Assembly: GCA_018971455.1 (NCBI GenBank)
Contig: JAGXAV010000106.1
Span: 1-6,883, forward strand
DNA from: Rhodospirillales bacterium
Lineage (GTDB): Bacteria > Pseudomonadota > Alphaproteobacteria > Acetobacterales > Acetobacteraceae
Direction: 5' to 3'
DNA length: 6,883 nucleotides
Of the stretch, positions 1-6,633 are shown one piece after another. The notes under the pieces are model-generated. The model saw only the letters and a list, made by a program, of their open reading frames with translations. It had not been told where the DNA came from and ran no database searches. How positions within the stretch are numbered: position 1 is the stretch's first letter; every line of letters begins with the position of its first letter. Position numbers and translations under genes: made by a program.

Positions 1-531
1 GAGCCGCCCGCCCTCGATCCGGCTGTGAAAAGCGAAGAATGCCCCGGCGGATTCGGCCTCGCCCTGCAGGGCGAGCATGTAGGCGTGGCTGTCCACCACC
101 CCGGTGGTGGGCGAAAGGAGGGCGGCGGTGCAGTGCAGGTTAGCCTCGAGCGCGCGGGCGGCGGTGGCGTCGAGCAGGGCCATGCCCTCGACGCCGTTGG
201 CCTCGGCGCGGGCCTTGATGCCGGCCAGCTTCTCGGTCTCCGCGGCAGAGGTGGCGACGATGAGCTTGCCGCAATTGTTGAAGGGCACGCCGCGCTCGGC
301 GCAGAAGGCGTAGAGCATGCGCCGCCCCCGCACGCAGTGGAAAGCCATCAGGCTGTCCTTCGGGTAATAGATGCCGGCGTGCACCACCTCGCTGTTGCGG
401 CTGGAGGTTTTGGTGCCGATCGCCTCGGCGGCTTCCAGCACCAGCACCTCGCGGCCGGCCTGGGCGAGCGCGCGCGCCACCGCGATGCCCACGACGCCCG
501 CGCCGGCGACGACGCAATCGACCTCTTCCAT
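1..531 (-). CDS. FAD-dependent oxidoreductase, L-2-hydroxyglutarate oxidase (LhgO/L2HGDH)-like, C-terminus beyond window
   Basis: Likely a cytoplasmic or membrane-associated flavoprotein of the DAO/L2HGDH superfamily, which oxidises 2-hydroxy acids or amines with FAD. Seen: residues 4-33 form a Rossmann dinucleotide-binding unit with GAGVVG at 10-15 and an acidic residue, E33, at the end of the second strand. Residues 44-58 ([15 protein letters not shown]) match the block that in E. coli LhgO reads roughly GHNSGVIHAGVYY, where the conserved His lies near the flavin. NCGKLIVAT at 87-95 corresponds to NCGKMLVAT in LhgO. The frame is open for all 177 codons to base 1, so less than half of a family protein of about 370-420 aa is present. 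The start at 531 is the only in-frame candidate nearby and has AGGTGGGG 6-7 nt upstream. The gene diverges from the family 5 binding protein gene. The substrate is uncertain, because related paralogues act on other hydroxy or amino acids. Confidence 0.88.
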   Translation of the reverse strand, partial: MEEVDCVVAGAGVVGIAVARALAQAGREVLVLEAAEAIGTKTSSRNSEVVHAGIYYPKDSLMAFHCVRGRRMLYAFCAERGVPFNNCGKLIVATSAAETEKLAGIKARAEANGVEGMALLDATAARALEANLHCTAALLSPTTGVVDSHAYMLALQGEAESAGAFFAFHSRIEGGRL

Positions 532-668
532 CCCTGCCCCACCTGTGCTGCCCGGGCGGCCTCTATGCCATGAAATGCGGCGCCGCACGCAAGCCGGCCG
601 GGTGGCGGCTCTTGCCGTGGCGGCCAATCGGGCGATACTGGCGCGGTTCGTAGGTGCGGAGATGTGCC
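532..668. promoter_or_regulatory. Divergent intergenic region between oxidoreductase and SBP5 genes
   Basis: This 137-nt spacer separates two divergent start codons, so both promoters must lie in or near it. On the plus strand a TTGCCG box at 612-617 is followed after 16 nt by GATACT at 634-639. Each matches four of six sigma-70 consensus positions, which would place transcription start near 646 and leave a short leader carrying GGAG at 658-661. On the minus strand only a poor candidate is seen: TTGCGT at 586-591, then CATAGA after an over-long 19-nt gap. No clear operator palindrome was found. Assignment is by eye and tentative. Confidence 0.4.
658..661 (+). promoter_or_regulatory. Ribosome binding site that fixes the SBP5 start
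   Basis: GGAG lies 7 nt before the ATG at 669. An in-frame GTG at 654 would put this site inside the coding sequence and has no good Shine-Dalgarno of its own. Starting at 669 also places the twin-arginine motif at residues 3-4, the usual position for such leaders. Confidence 0.6.
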
Positions 669-2243
669 ATGCAACGCCGCGATTTCCTGCTCACCGCCGC
701 CGCCAGCCTCGCCATGCCAGCGATCGCGCGGGGGGCCGATGCCAAGGTGCTGAAATTCGTTCCCGACGCCGATCTGGCCTCCATCGATCCGGTATGGACG
801 ACGAGCTATCAGACGCGCGATCACGGCTTCCTGGTCTACGACACGCTGTTCGGCACCGATGCGCAGTTCGGCGTGAAGCCGCAGATGGTGGAGGGCTTCA
901 CCGTCGATGCGGACAAGAAACTGTGGACGTTGAAGCTGCGCAGCGGGCTGAAATTCCATGACGGGGAGCCGGTGCTGGCGCGCGACTGCATCGCCAGCAT
1001 CGCGCGCTGGGGCAAGCGCGATGCCTTCGGCCAGGCGCTGATGGCGGCGATCGATGCGATGACCTCGCCGGATGACCGCACCATCGCGATCCGGCTGAAA
1101 TATCCCTTCGCGCTGCTGCCCGACGCGCTGAGCAAGACGGCGCCCAGCATGTGCCCGATCATGCCGGCGCGGATCGCCGCGACCGACGCCTTCAAGCAGA
1201 TCACCGATCCCACCGGCAGCGGCCCCTATCGCTTCAAGGCCGATGAGCGTGTGCCGGGGGCGCGCGCCGTCTACGAGCGCAACCCGGATTACCTGCCGCG
1301 CCAGGAGCCGGCCTCGCGCACCGCGGGGGGAAAAATCGCCCATTTCGAGCGGATCGAATGGGTCATCATGCAGGACCCGGGGACCGCCTCCGCCGCGTTG
1401 CAGCAGGGCGAAATCGACTGGTGGTATACGCCGAGCGCCGACCTGCTGCCGCTGCTCGGCAAGAGCGCGGGCGTGAAGGTGGACATCATCGTGCCGACCG
1501 GCACCATCGCCACCATGCGCTTCAACCAGTTGCAGCCGCCCTTCGACAATCCGGCGATCCGTCGCGCCATGCTGGGCGCCATCAACCAGGCCGACTACAT
1601 GATCGCCGTGATGGGCGACGACAAGCGGCTGTGGCACGACCATGTCGGCTATTTCTGCCCGAACACGCCGATGGCGAGCGATGCGGGGATGACGGCGCTG
1701 ACCTCGCCGCGCAACCTCGACCAGGTCAAACGCAACCTCGCTGCCGCCGGCTACAAGGGCGAGCGCGTGGTGCTTCTGGCGCCGATGAACATCGCCAGCA
1801 CCAAGGCGCTCGCCGAGGTCACCGGCGACCTGTTCAAGAAGATCGGCCTCAACCTCGACTTCCAGGCGATGGACTGGGCGAGCGTGGTGCAGCGGCGCGT
1901 CAGCCAGGCGCCGGTGGACAAGGGCGGCTGGTCGGTGTTCCAGACCTCGTGGAGCGGGCTCGATCAGTTCAATCCGGCGGCGCACGTCTTCCTGCGCGGC
2001 AACGGCAAGGATGCGGCCCCCGGATGGCCGACCAGCCCGAAGCTGGAATCGCTGCGCAATGACTGGTTCCGCGCGGCGGACCTGGCGAGCCAGAAGAAGA
2101 TCTGCGAGCAGATGCAGCTCCAGGCCTTCCATGACGTGCCGTATATTCCGCTCGGCCAGACCATCGCGCCGACCGCGTTCCGCGGTGACCTCGCTGACAT
2201 GCTCGACGGCCTGCCGCTGTTCTGGAACATCCGCCGCGCCTGA
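669..2243 (+). CDS. ABC transporter substrate-binding protein, family 5 (peptide/nickel/opine type, SBP_bac_5)
   Basis: Exported solute receptor of the DppA/OppA class, expected to capture a peptide-like or similar ligand in the periplasm and hand it to an ABC permease. The mature length of about 500 aa is normal for the family. Seen: the leader [20 protein letters not shown] has RRDFLL at residues 3-8, resembling a Tat signal, and possible cleavage at AIA (18-20) or ADA (23-25). The family signature around KFHDGEP (95-101) is clear, as are GSGPYRF (183-189), ERNPDY shortly after it, and [17 protein letters not shown] (284-300). [12 protein letters not shown] segment is typical of one proteobacterial SBP5 subgroup. 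No oligopeptide permease or Dpp-type ATPase follows; a hairpin and a sugar-type importer come next. The ligand cannot be deduced: peptides, opines, glutathione and nickel chelates are all known for the family. Confidence 0.93.
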   Translation: MQRRDFLLTAAASLAMPAIARGADAKVLKFVPDADLASIDPVWTTSYQTRDHGFLVYDTLFGTDAQFGVKPQMVEGFTVDADKKLWTLKLRSGLKFHDGEPVLARDCIASIARWGKRDAFGQALMAAIDAMTSPDDRTIAIRLKYPFALLPDALSKTAPSMCPIMPARIAATDAFKQITDPTGSGPYRFKADERVPGARAVYERNPDYLPRQEPASRTAGGKIAHFERIEWVIMQDPGTASAALQQGEIDWWYTPSADLLPLLGKSAGVKVDIIVPTGTIATMRFNQLQPPFDNPAIRRAMLGAINQADYMIAVMGDDKRLWHDHVGYFCPNTPMASDAGMTALTSPRNLDQVKRNLAAAGYKGERVVLLAPMNIASTKALAEVTGDLFKKIGLNLDFQAMDWASVVQRRVSQAPVDKGGWSVFQTSWSGLDQFNPAAHVFLRGNGKDAAPGWPTSPKLESLRNDWFRAADLASQKKICEQMQLQAFHDVPYIPLGQTIAPTAFRGDLADMLDGLPLFWNIRRA

Positions 2244-2247
2244 GCGG

Positions 2248-2266
2248 CGGGCGGCTTGACCGCCCG
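2248..2266 (+). terminator. GC-rich hairpin after SBP5 gene, no T-tract
   Basis: CGGGCGG (2248-2254) and CCGCCCG (2260-2266) form a perfect 7-bp stem with a CTTGA loop, 4 nt after the SBP5 stop codon. No run of T follows, so it is not a textbook intrinsic terminator. It could be a weak terminator or a 3' mRNA-stabilising structure. A competing stem, CCGCCG (2231-2236) with CGGCGG (2245-2250), spans the stop codon and excludes the first. Confidence 0.35.
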
Positions 2267-2309
2267 GGGGTGGCGTGCCTAGCGTTTCGCCAGTGTCACG
2301 TGATGGGAG
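2256..2309 (+). promoter_or_regulatory. Possible promoter and leader of the sugar-type ABC operon
   Basis: TTGACC at 2256-2261 matches the -35 consensus at five of six positions but lies inside the hairpin described above. After 18 nt TAGCGT (2280-2285) is a weak -10 candidate. An 8-bp perfect palindrome, TCACGTGA at 2296-2303, would sit just after the predicted start point and just before the GGAG ribosome binding site at 2306-2309, which is 9 nt from the ATG at 2319. An 8-bp palindrome can occur by chance in a 75-nt gap, so an operator role is only a suggestion. Confidence 0.3.
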
Positions 2310-2318
2310 AAAAGGGCG

Positions 2319-3569
2319 ATGAGGAGCAGCCGGATCGGCGGCATGATGTTGGCCGCGGCAAGCCTGTGGGGCATGGCGAGCGCCAGCGCCCGTGCCGGGG
2401 ACATCACCTTCTGGACCTGGCGGCAGGAGGATCGCGCCGCCTTCGCCGAGCTGTTCGCCGACTTCACCAAGGCCAATCCCGACATCCATGTGAAGTTCGA
2501 GGCCTTCGCGCCGGCGAACTACAACACCATCGTCTCCGCGGCGCTGGCGGCCGGGCATGGCGGCGACGTGCTCGGCGTGCGCGCCTATGGCGGGCTGGAG
2601 CAGCTGGCCACCGCCGGCTACCTGAAGCCGCTCGATGCCAAGACCGTTCCGGAACTGGCCAACCTGCCGGCGGAGGCGCTGGCGGCGGAGAGCGTGCGGG
2701 CGGATCATCGCGTCTATGCCGTCGCCTTCGCCTCGCAGACGCTCGGGCTGCTGATCAACAAGGACATCTTCGCCAAGGCGGGCGTGACGCCGCCGACCGA
2801 CTGGGCGGGCTTCCTCGCCGCCTGCGCCAAGCTGAAGGCCGCCGGCGTGATCCCGATCGCCAACGGCACGGCCACCGGCTGGATGGATGAGGTGATGGCC
2901 GGCATCTTCACCGGCCCCTTCCTGGGCAACGGCTTCATGCAGGATGTCGTCGCCGGACGCGCCACCTTCGCCGACCCGCGCTATGTCGCAGCCCTCGGCC
3001 ATCTGCTGGAGCTGCGCCCGTTCATGCCGCCGGGCTATACCGGCATCGACTATCCCACCGCCCAGCAGCTCTTCCTCAGCGGGCGGGCGGCGATGTTTGC
3101 TGGCGGCAGCTTCGAGATCGCCAATTTCCGCAAGCAGAACCCCAAGCTCGCGCTCGACTTCATCGCCCCCCCGGCGCCGAAGGCGGGCGAGCCGCAATAT
3201 GTCTCGAAATTCTTCGATGGCGGCTATGCGGTGAACGCCAAATCGGCGCATGGCGCGGACGCGTTGAAGCTGGTGCGCTGGATGGGCACCACGGCCTATG
3301 CCGACAAATTCTCTTCCCTGCTCGGCAACATCTCGCCGATCAAGGGAGTGACGATCAGCGACCCGCTGCTCGCCAAGGTCGCGAAGCTGAACGAGGTCTC
3401 GGTGCCCTACGTCATGGCGGTGTATTTCCGCTACGAGACGCCCACCGGCTCGGAACTGCTGCAGAACGGGTTGCAGCGCATGATGGCCGGCAGCGAGACG
3501 CCCGCGCAGCTCGGCGCGGAAGTGACGGCGGGCATCGCCAAATACTACAAGCCGTTCCAGAAGAAGTGA
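2319..3569 (+). CDS. ABC transporter sugar-type substrate-binding protein, family 1 (SBP_bac_1)
   Basis: Periplasmic receptor of a carbohydrate-uptake class 1 (CUT1-like) importer. At 416 aa it has the usual length. Seen: a Sec-type leader with a basic start (MRSSR), a hydrophobic core, and probable cleavage after ARA at residues 24-26. The mature protein opens with DITFWTW, a typical first strand. Family blocks are GHGGDVLGVRAYGGLEQLA, LINKDIFAKAGV (145-156) followed by a tryptophan and an LKAAGVIPIANG segment, and FLSGRAAMFAGGSFEI (252-267), the usual hinge and ligand-site region. A good Shine-Dalgarno (GGAG) precedes the ATG by 9 nt. Two permease genes follow at once, so it is the receptor of that system. 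Known ligands of the family include oligosaccharides, sugar alcohols, glycerol phosphates and some non-sugar solutes. The actual ligand is unknown. Confidence 0.93.
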   Translation: MRSSRIGGMMLAAASLWGMASASARAGDITFWTWRQEDRAAFAELFADFTKANPDIHVKFEAFAPANYNTIVSAALAAGHGGDVLGVRAYGGLEQLATAGYLKPLDAKTVPELANLPAEALAAESVRADHRVYAVAFASQTLGLLINKDIFAKAGVTPPTDWAGFLAACAKLKAAGVIPIANGTATGWMDEVMAGIFTGPFLGNGFMQDVVAGRATFADPRYVAALGHLLELRPFMPPGYTGIDYPTAQQLFLSGRAAMFAGGSFEIANFRKQNPKLALDFIAPPAPKAGEPQYVSKFFDGGYAVNAKSAHGADALKLVRWMGTTAYADKFSSLLGNISPIKGVTISDPLLAKVAKLNEVSVPYVMAVYFRYETPTGSELLQNGLQRMMAGSETPAQLGAEVTAGIAKYYKPFQKK

Positions 3570-3573
3570 GCCG

Positions 3574-4494
3574 ATGAGCGGAGCCGGCGGGCGGGCGCGC
3601 ACCAGCCGGCTCTGGCTTGCCTTCCTGCTGGCGCCGGGACTGGTGGTGATGACGATGTTCGTCGTCTGGCCGCTGCTCTCGGCGTTCCGCTACGCCTTCT
3701 ACGGTTTTCACGGGCTGGTGCCGGCGGGGTTCGTCGGTCTGGCGAATTTCCGCGACGTGCTGTTCGCCGCCCCGTTCAGCGCCATGACGCTGCGCGCCTT
3801 CGAGCACAATCTGATCGTCTTCGCCGCGCTGATGGCGGGGCAGAACGGCCTTGCCTATCTCATTGCGTTCGCGCTGCTGAAAACCCTGCCCGGCCATCGC
3901 CTCCATCAGGTCATCATCTTCCTGCCGGTGGTGCTGTCGGCGGTGATCGTCGGCTTCCTGTGGCAGCTTTTCCTCAACCCGCTTTTCGGGCTGGTCAACC
4001 AGGCCCTGCTGCTGGCGGGCATCCAGGGTCCACCCTGGCTGGGCGATTCCACCACCGCGCTGGGCAGCCTGATCTTCACCAATGCCTGGCACTGGATCGG
4101 CTTTCCGGCCCTGATCTTCCTCGCCGGCATGCAGCGGATCTCCCGCGAGACGCTGGAGGCCGCGCGGCTGGACGGCGCCAATGACCGCGCCCTGCTGCGG
4201 CGCATCATCTGGCCGCTGGTGGCGCCGAGCACCACCATCGTCGTGGTGCTGACCTTCATCGGCAGCTTCAACTGGTTCGAGCTGCCCTACATCATGACCG
4301 GGCTGAACGGCGATCCGGGCGGGGCGACGGACGTGCTGGGGCTGTATTTCTACCGCACCGCCTTCGGCGGCGTCAGTTCCGGCCTGCAGGATTTCGGCCA
4401 TGGCAGCGCGCTGGCGGTGCTGATGTTCCTCTTCATCGCCTCGGTCTCGGCGATCGTGCTGCGCGTGCTGCGCCGGCGCGAGATCGAGGCCTGA
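3574..4494 (+). CDS. ABC transporter permease, MalF/UgpA type (sugar importer)
   Basis: Inner-membrane subunit that, with the next gene product, forms the translocation channel of the importer. It has 306 aa, normal for the UgpA-like members that lack the MalF periplasmic insertion. Seen: six hydrophobic segments at roughly residues 13-35, 80-103, 115-134, 165-186, 213-235 and 273-296. The cytoplasmic coupling loop is canonical: EAARLDGA at 195-202 and the conserved Pro at 214, the site that docks on the ATPase. The start lies 4 nt after the stop of the binding-protein gene. Its ribosome binding site is poor (AAGTGAG across the preceding stop), suggesting translational coupling. No ATPase subunit is encoded in the operon. 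Confidence 0.94.
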   Translation: MSGAGGRARTSRLWLAFLLAPGLVVMTMFVVWPLLSAFRYAFYGFHGLVPAGFVGLANFRDVLFAAPFSAMTLRAFEHNLIVFAALMAGQNGLAYLIAFALLKTLPGHRLHQVIIFLPVVLSAVIVGFLWQLFLNPLFGLVNQALLLAGIQGPPWLGDSTTALGSLIFTNAWHWIGFPALIFLAGMQRISRETLEAARLDGANDRALLRRIIWPLVAPSTTIVVVLTFIGSFNWFELPYIMTGLNGDPGGATDVLGLYFYRTAFGGVSSGLQDFGHGSALAVLMFLFIASVSAIVLRVLRRREIEA

Positions 4495-4501
4495 GCCGGC
4501 C

Positions 4502-5332
4502 ATGGCCGAGCGCGGCGAGCGGGCCAAGAACGCGCTGATCCAGCTTCTGCTGGCGGCCAACGCGGTGGTGATGCTCTATCCGTTGCTGGTCATGCTGCTG
4601 TCGGCGTTCAAGAGCAATGGCGAGATCTTCGCCAACCCGTTCGCCCTGCCCGCGGCGCCGAACCTCGACAATCTGCGCCACATCTGGGGCGAGACCAATT
4701 TCGTCGGCTATCTGGCGAACTCGCTGATGGTGACGACGGCGTCGGTCGGCGGCATCGTGGTGTTCGCCACCATGGCCGCCTATGCCCTGGCGCGCTACCC
4801 GTTCCGCTTCAGCGCGGCGGTGTTCCTGTTCTTCCTGTCGGGGCTGATGGTGCCGCTGAAGCTGGCCATCATTCCGCTGTTCATCGAGTTCGACGTGCTG
4901 CACCTGGTCGATACGCGGCTCGGCCTGGTGCTGATCTACATCGCGATGGGGTTGCCCTCGGCGGTGTTCATCATGACCGGCTTCCTGCGCACCCTTCCCG
5001 GGGAGCTCGAGGAATCCGGGCGCATCGAGGGGGCGAGCGAGGCGCGCATCATGCTGTCGATCATGCTGCCGCTGGCGCGGCCGGCGATGATCATCGCGGC
5101 GATCCAGAACGCCGTGCCGATCTGGAACGATTTCTTCTTCCCGCTGGTCTTCATCACCAGCGACGCGCGCAAGACGCTGCCGCAGGGGCTGACCGTGTTC
5201 ATGGGCGAGTACAACACCGATTGGGGCGTGCTGTTCGCCGGCCTCACCCTCTCCGCCCTGCCGATCACGCTGGTCTATATCGCGCTCTCGCGCCAGTTCA
5301 TCGCCGGCATGACGCAGGGGGCGGTGAAGTAG
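4502..5332 (+). CDS. ABC transporter permease, MalG/UgpE type (sugar importer)
   Basis: Second inner-membrane channel subunit, pairing with the upstream MalF-type permease. It has 276 aa, the standard MalG/UgpE length. Seen: hydrophobic segments at about residues 11-35, 70-95, 105-130, 137-160, 190-212 and 240-262. The coupling loop reads ELEESGRIEGAS from residue 168, then MLPLARP. Compared with the usual ELEEAARIDGAS, two small-residue positions are S-G rather than A-A and the Asp is Glu. The motif is still recognisable and conservative, so the protein is probably functional. The start is 7 nt after the previous stop, with only a weak ribosome binding site (GAGG overlapping the previous gene end), which fits coupled translation. 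The gene ends with TAG directly beside the stop of the convergent amidohydrolase gene. Confidence 0.94.
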   Translation: MAERGERAKNALIQLLLAANAVVMLYPLLVMLLSAFKSNGEIFANPFALPAAPNLDNLRHIWGETNFVGYLANSLMVTTASVGGIVVFATMAAYALARYPFRFSAAVFLFFLSGLMVPLKLAIIPLFIEFDVLHLVDTRLGLVLIYIAMGLPSAVFIMTGFLRTLPGELEESGRIEGASEARIMLSIMLPLARPAMIIAAIQNAVPIWNDFFFPLVFITSDARKTLPQGLTVFMGEYNTDWGVLFAGLTLSALPITLVYIALSRQFIAGMTQGAVK

Positions 5333-6556
5333 TCAGGCCGAGCGGTGGATGACGCCGGCCTTGATGACGCTGCGCACGGTGCGCTCCGGGCTGGCGAGGA
5401 TGGCGACATTGTCGAGCGGGTTGCCGTCCACCACCAGCAGATCGGCGATGGCGCCGGGCGCCACCACGCCGAGCCGGCCTTCCATGCCGATCAGCCTCGC
5501 CGCGATGGTGGTGGCGGCGGCCAGCACGTCGCGGCTCGGCAGGATGCGGCCGCGAATGGCGAATTCCTCGCTCTGGCGCACCTGCGTCTCGCCCAGCAGG
5601 TCGGTGCCGAAGGCCATGGTGAGCCCGGCCTCGCGCATGATCGACAGGCTGGCGAGGCCGGCGCCGCGGACATCCTCGATCTTGGCGATCGAGGCCGGCG
5701 GCAGGCCGAGGCGCGGGCCGTCGCTGGCCAGCGCCTCGTAGGTGACCAGCGTGGGCACGGCGACGCAGCCCGCTGCCGCCGCCAGGCCGGCCGCGGCGGC
5801 GTCGATCCGGTTGCAATGCTCCAGGCTGTGCACGCCGCAGCGCACGGCGCGCGTGATGGCCTCGGCGGTGTAGAGATGGGCGGAGACGTAGGTCTGCGCG
5901 TCCTCGGCCTCCTGCACCACGGCGGTCATCTCATCAACGGAGTAGCCCTGCCAGGCAATCGGGTCGGTGGGGCTGGCGACGCCGCCATTGGCCATGATCT
6001 TGATGAATTGCGCCCCCTCGCGCAGCTCCTCGCGGGCGGCGCGGCGGATGGCGTCGACGCCGTCGGCGACGCGGCCGAGGGAGCCGAAATTGCGCCCCCA
6101 GCGATGCGCGTCGTGCCAGTCATGGCGCGGCCGCAGATCGACATGCCCGCCGGTCTTGGAGAGCGCCTTGCCGCAGACGACGAGGCGCGGGCCGACGGCC
6201 AGGCCCTGCTCGATCGCCTCGGCCAGCGCAAAGGGCGCGCCGCCGACATCGCGCACGGTGGTGAAGCCGCGATCGAGCATGCCCTTCATGATCGGCAGGC
6301 TGCGCAGCACCGCGGTGGCTTCCGGCAGCTGGGCATTGGCGCCGAGATTCATCAGGCTGGCGACGACATGCACGTGGCAGTCGATCAGCCCGGGCATCAG
6401 GGTGCGGCCCTTGAGGTCGATCACCATCCGGTCGGGTGCCGCCACCGGACGGGCGGCCAGATCGCGGATCAGGCCGCCCTCGACCAGGACATGGCCCTCC
6501 AGCGGCTCGGGGCGGGTGGCGTCGATGATGGTGGCGTTGGTGAACAGAATCTGCAT
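5333..6556 (-). CDS. Metal-dependent amidohydrolase (imidazolonepropionase/Xaa-dipeptidase-like)
   Basis: Cytoplasmic TIM-barrel hydrolase of the amidohydrolase superfamily, 407 aa from the chosen start, without a signal peptide. Seen: an N-terminal beta-sandwich strand (ILFTNATIID), then PGLIDCHVHV with the metal ligands H61 and H63. These are followed by GFTTVRDVGG (96-105), TGGHVD (134-139), FIKIMANGGV with K185 as the likely carboxylated lysine, SAHLYT with H226, SLEHCN with H246, and FGTDLLG with D318. The C-terminal LGVVAPGAIADLLVVDGNPL closes the sandwich. All residues for a binuclear centre are present, so an active enzyme is expected. Characterised relatives hydrolyse N-terminal or C-terminal dipeptide bonds (Xaa-Pro, Xaa-Arg/Lys), ochratoxin or cyclic amides; the substrate here is unknown. 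The start at 6556 matches where the family begins and has GGAAGG 8 nt upstream. An in-frame ATG at 6592, adding 12 residues, has an even better GGAGG at 6 nt and cannot be excluded. Confidence 0.92.
   Translation of the reverse strand: MQILFTNATIIDATRPEPLEGHVLVEGGLIRDLAARPVAAPDRMVIDLKGRTLMPGLIDCHVHVVASLMNLGANAQLPEATAVLRSLPIMKGMLDRGFTTVRDVGGAPFALAEAIEQGLAVGPRLVVCGKALSKTGGHVDLRPRHDWHDAHRWGRNFGSLGRVADGVDAIRRAAREELREGAQFIKIMANGGVASPTDPIAWQGYSVDEMTAVVQEAEDAQTYVSAHLYTAEAITRAVRCGVHSLEHCNRIDAAAAGLAAAAGCVAVPTLVTYEALASDGPRLGLPPASIAKIEDVRGAGLASLSIMREAGLTMAFGTDLLGETQVRQSEEFAIRGRILPSRDVLAAATTIAARLIGMEGRLGVVAPGAIADLLVVDGNPLDNVAILASPERTVRSVIKAGVIHRSA
5335..5361. terminator. Possible bidirectional hairpin at convergent gene ends
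   Basis: AGGCCG (5335-5340) pairs with CGGCCT (5356-5361), and GCG (5342-5344) with CGC (5353-5355), leaving one bulged A and an 8-nt loop: nine pairs in all. It begins 3 nt after the permease stop and covers the last codons of the amidohydrolase gene on the other strand. No T-tract follows on either strand, so its role as a terminator is tentative. Confidence 0.33.
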
Positions 6557-6633
6557 GGTATGGGCCTTCCGGTGGGCGGCGGTTCGCGCCATGGTAAGCC
6601 TCCGGCGAGCAACGTCGAGGGGGTATGCGGGCG
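6557..6633. promoter_or_regulatory. Short divergent start region with competing start codons
   Basis: On the minus strand there are two Shine-Dalgarno/start pairs for the amidohydrolase: GGAGG (6599-6603) for the ATG at 6592, and GGAAGG (6565-6570) for the ATG at 6556. On the plus strand GAGGGGG (6617-6623) lies 10 nt before the ATG at 6634; the in-frame ATG at 6625 is too close to it. With 77 nt, or only 41 nt if 6592 is used, at least one promoter must overlap coding sequence. A TTGACC box on the minus strand at 6669-6674 has no matching -10, and no promoter can be assigned confidently. Confidence 0.45.

Noticed and set aside
25..573. 182-codon plus-strand frame near the window start
   Set aside because: It is the shadow of the LhgO-like oxidoreductase, whose minus-strand frame has a nucleotide-binding motif and family blocks.
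654..668. GTG start for the SBP5 gene
   Set aside because: It would place the GGAG ribosome binding site inside the gene and push the twin-arginine motif five residues inward. The ATG at 669 fits better.
2303..2305. ATG overlapping the palindrome upstream of the SBP1 gene
   Set aside because: It is out of frame with the SBP1 gene and has no good ribosome binding site; its short frame encodes nothing recognisable.
348..3602. Uninterrupted 1084-codon minus-strand frame across the SBP5 and SBP1 genes
   Set aside because: It lies antisense to two clear binding-protein genes and their gap. Its translation is rich in Arg, His, Gly and Ala without recognisable domains, as expected from GC-rich codons read backwards.
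3412..4560. 382-codon minus-strand frame opposite the MalF-type permease
   Set aside because: The translation is Gln/Arg/Glu-rich with no domain, and the plus strand encodes a permease with six membrane segments and an EAA motif.
6625..6633. ATG at 6625 as the start of the AapP-like ATPase
   Set aside because: The GAGGGGG site ends only 1 nt before it, too close for normal initiation; the ATG at 6634 has workable spacing.
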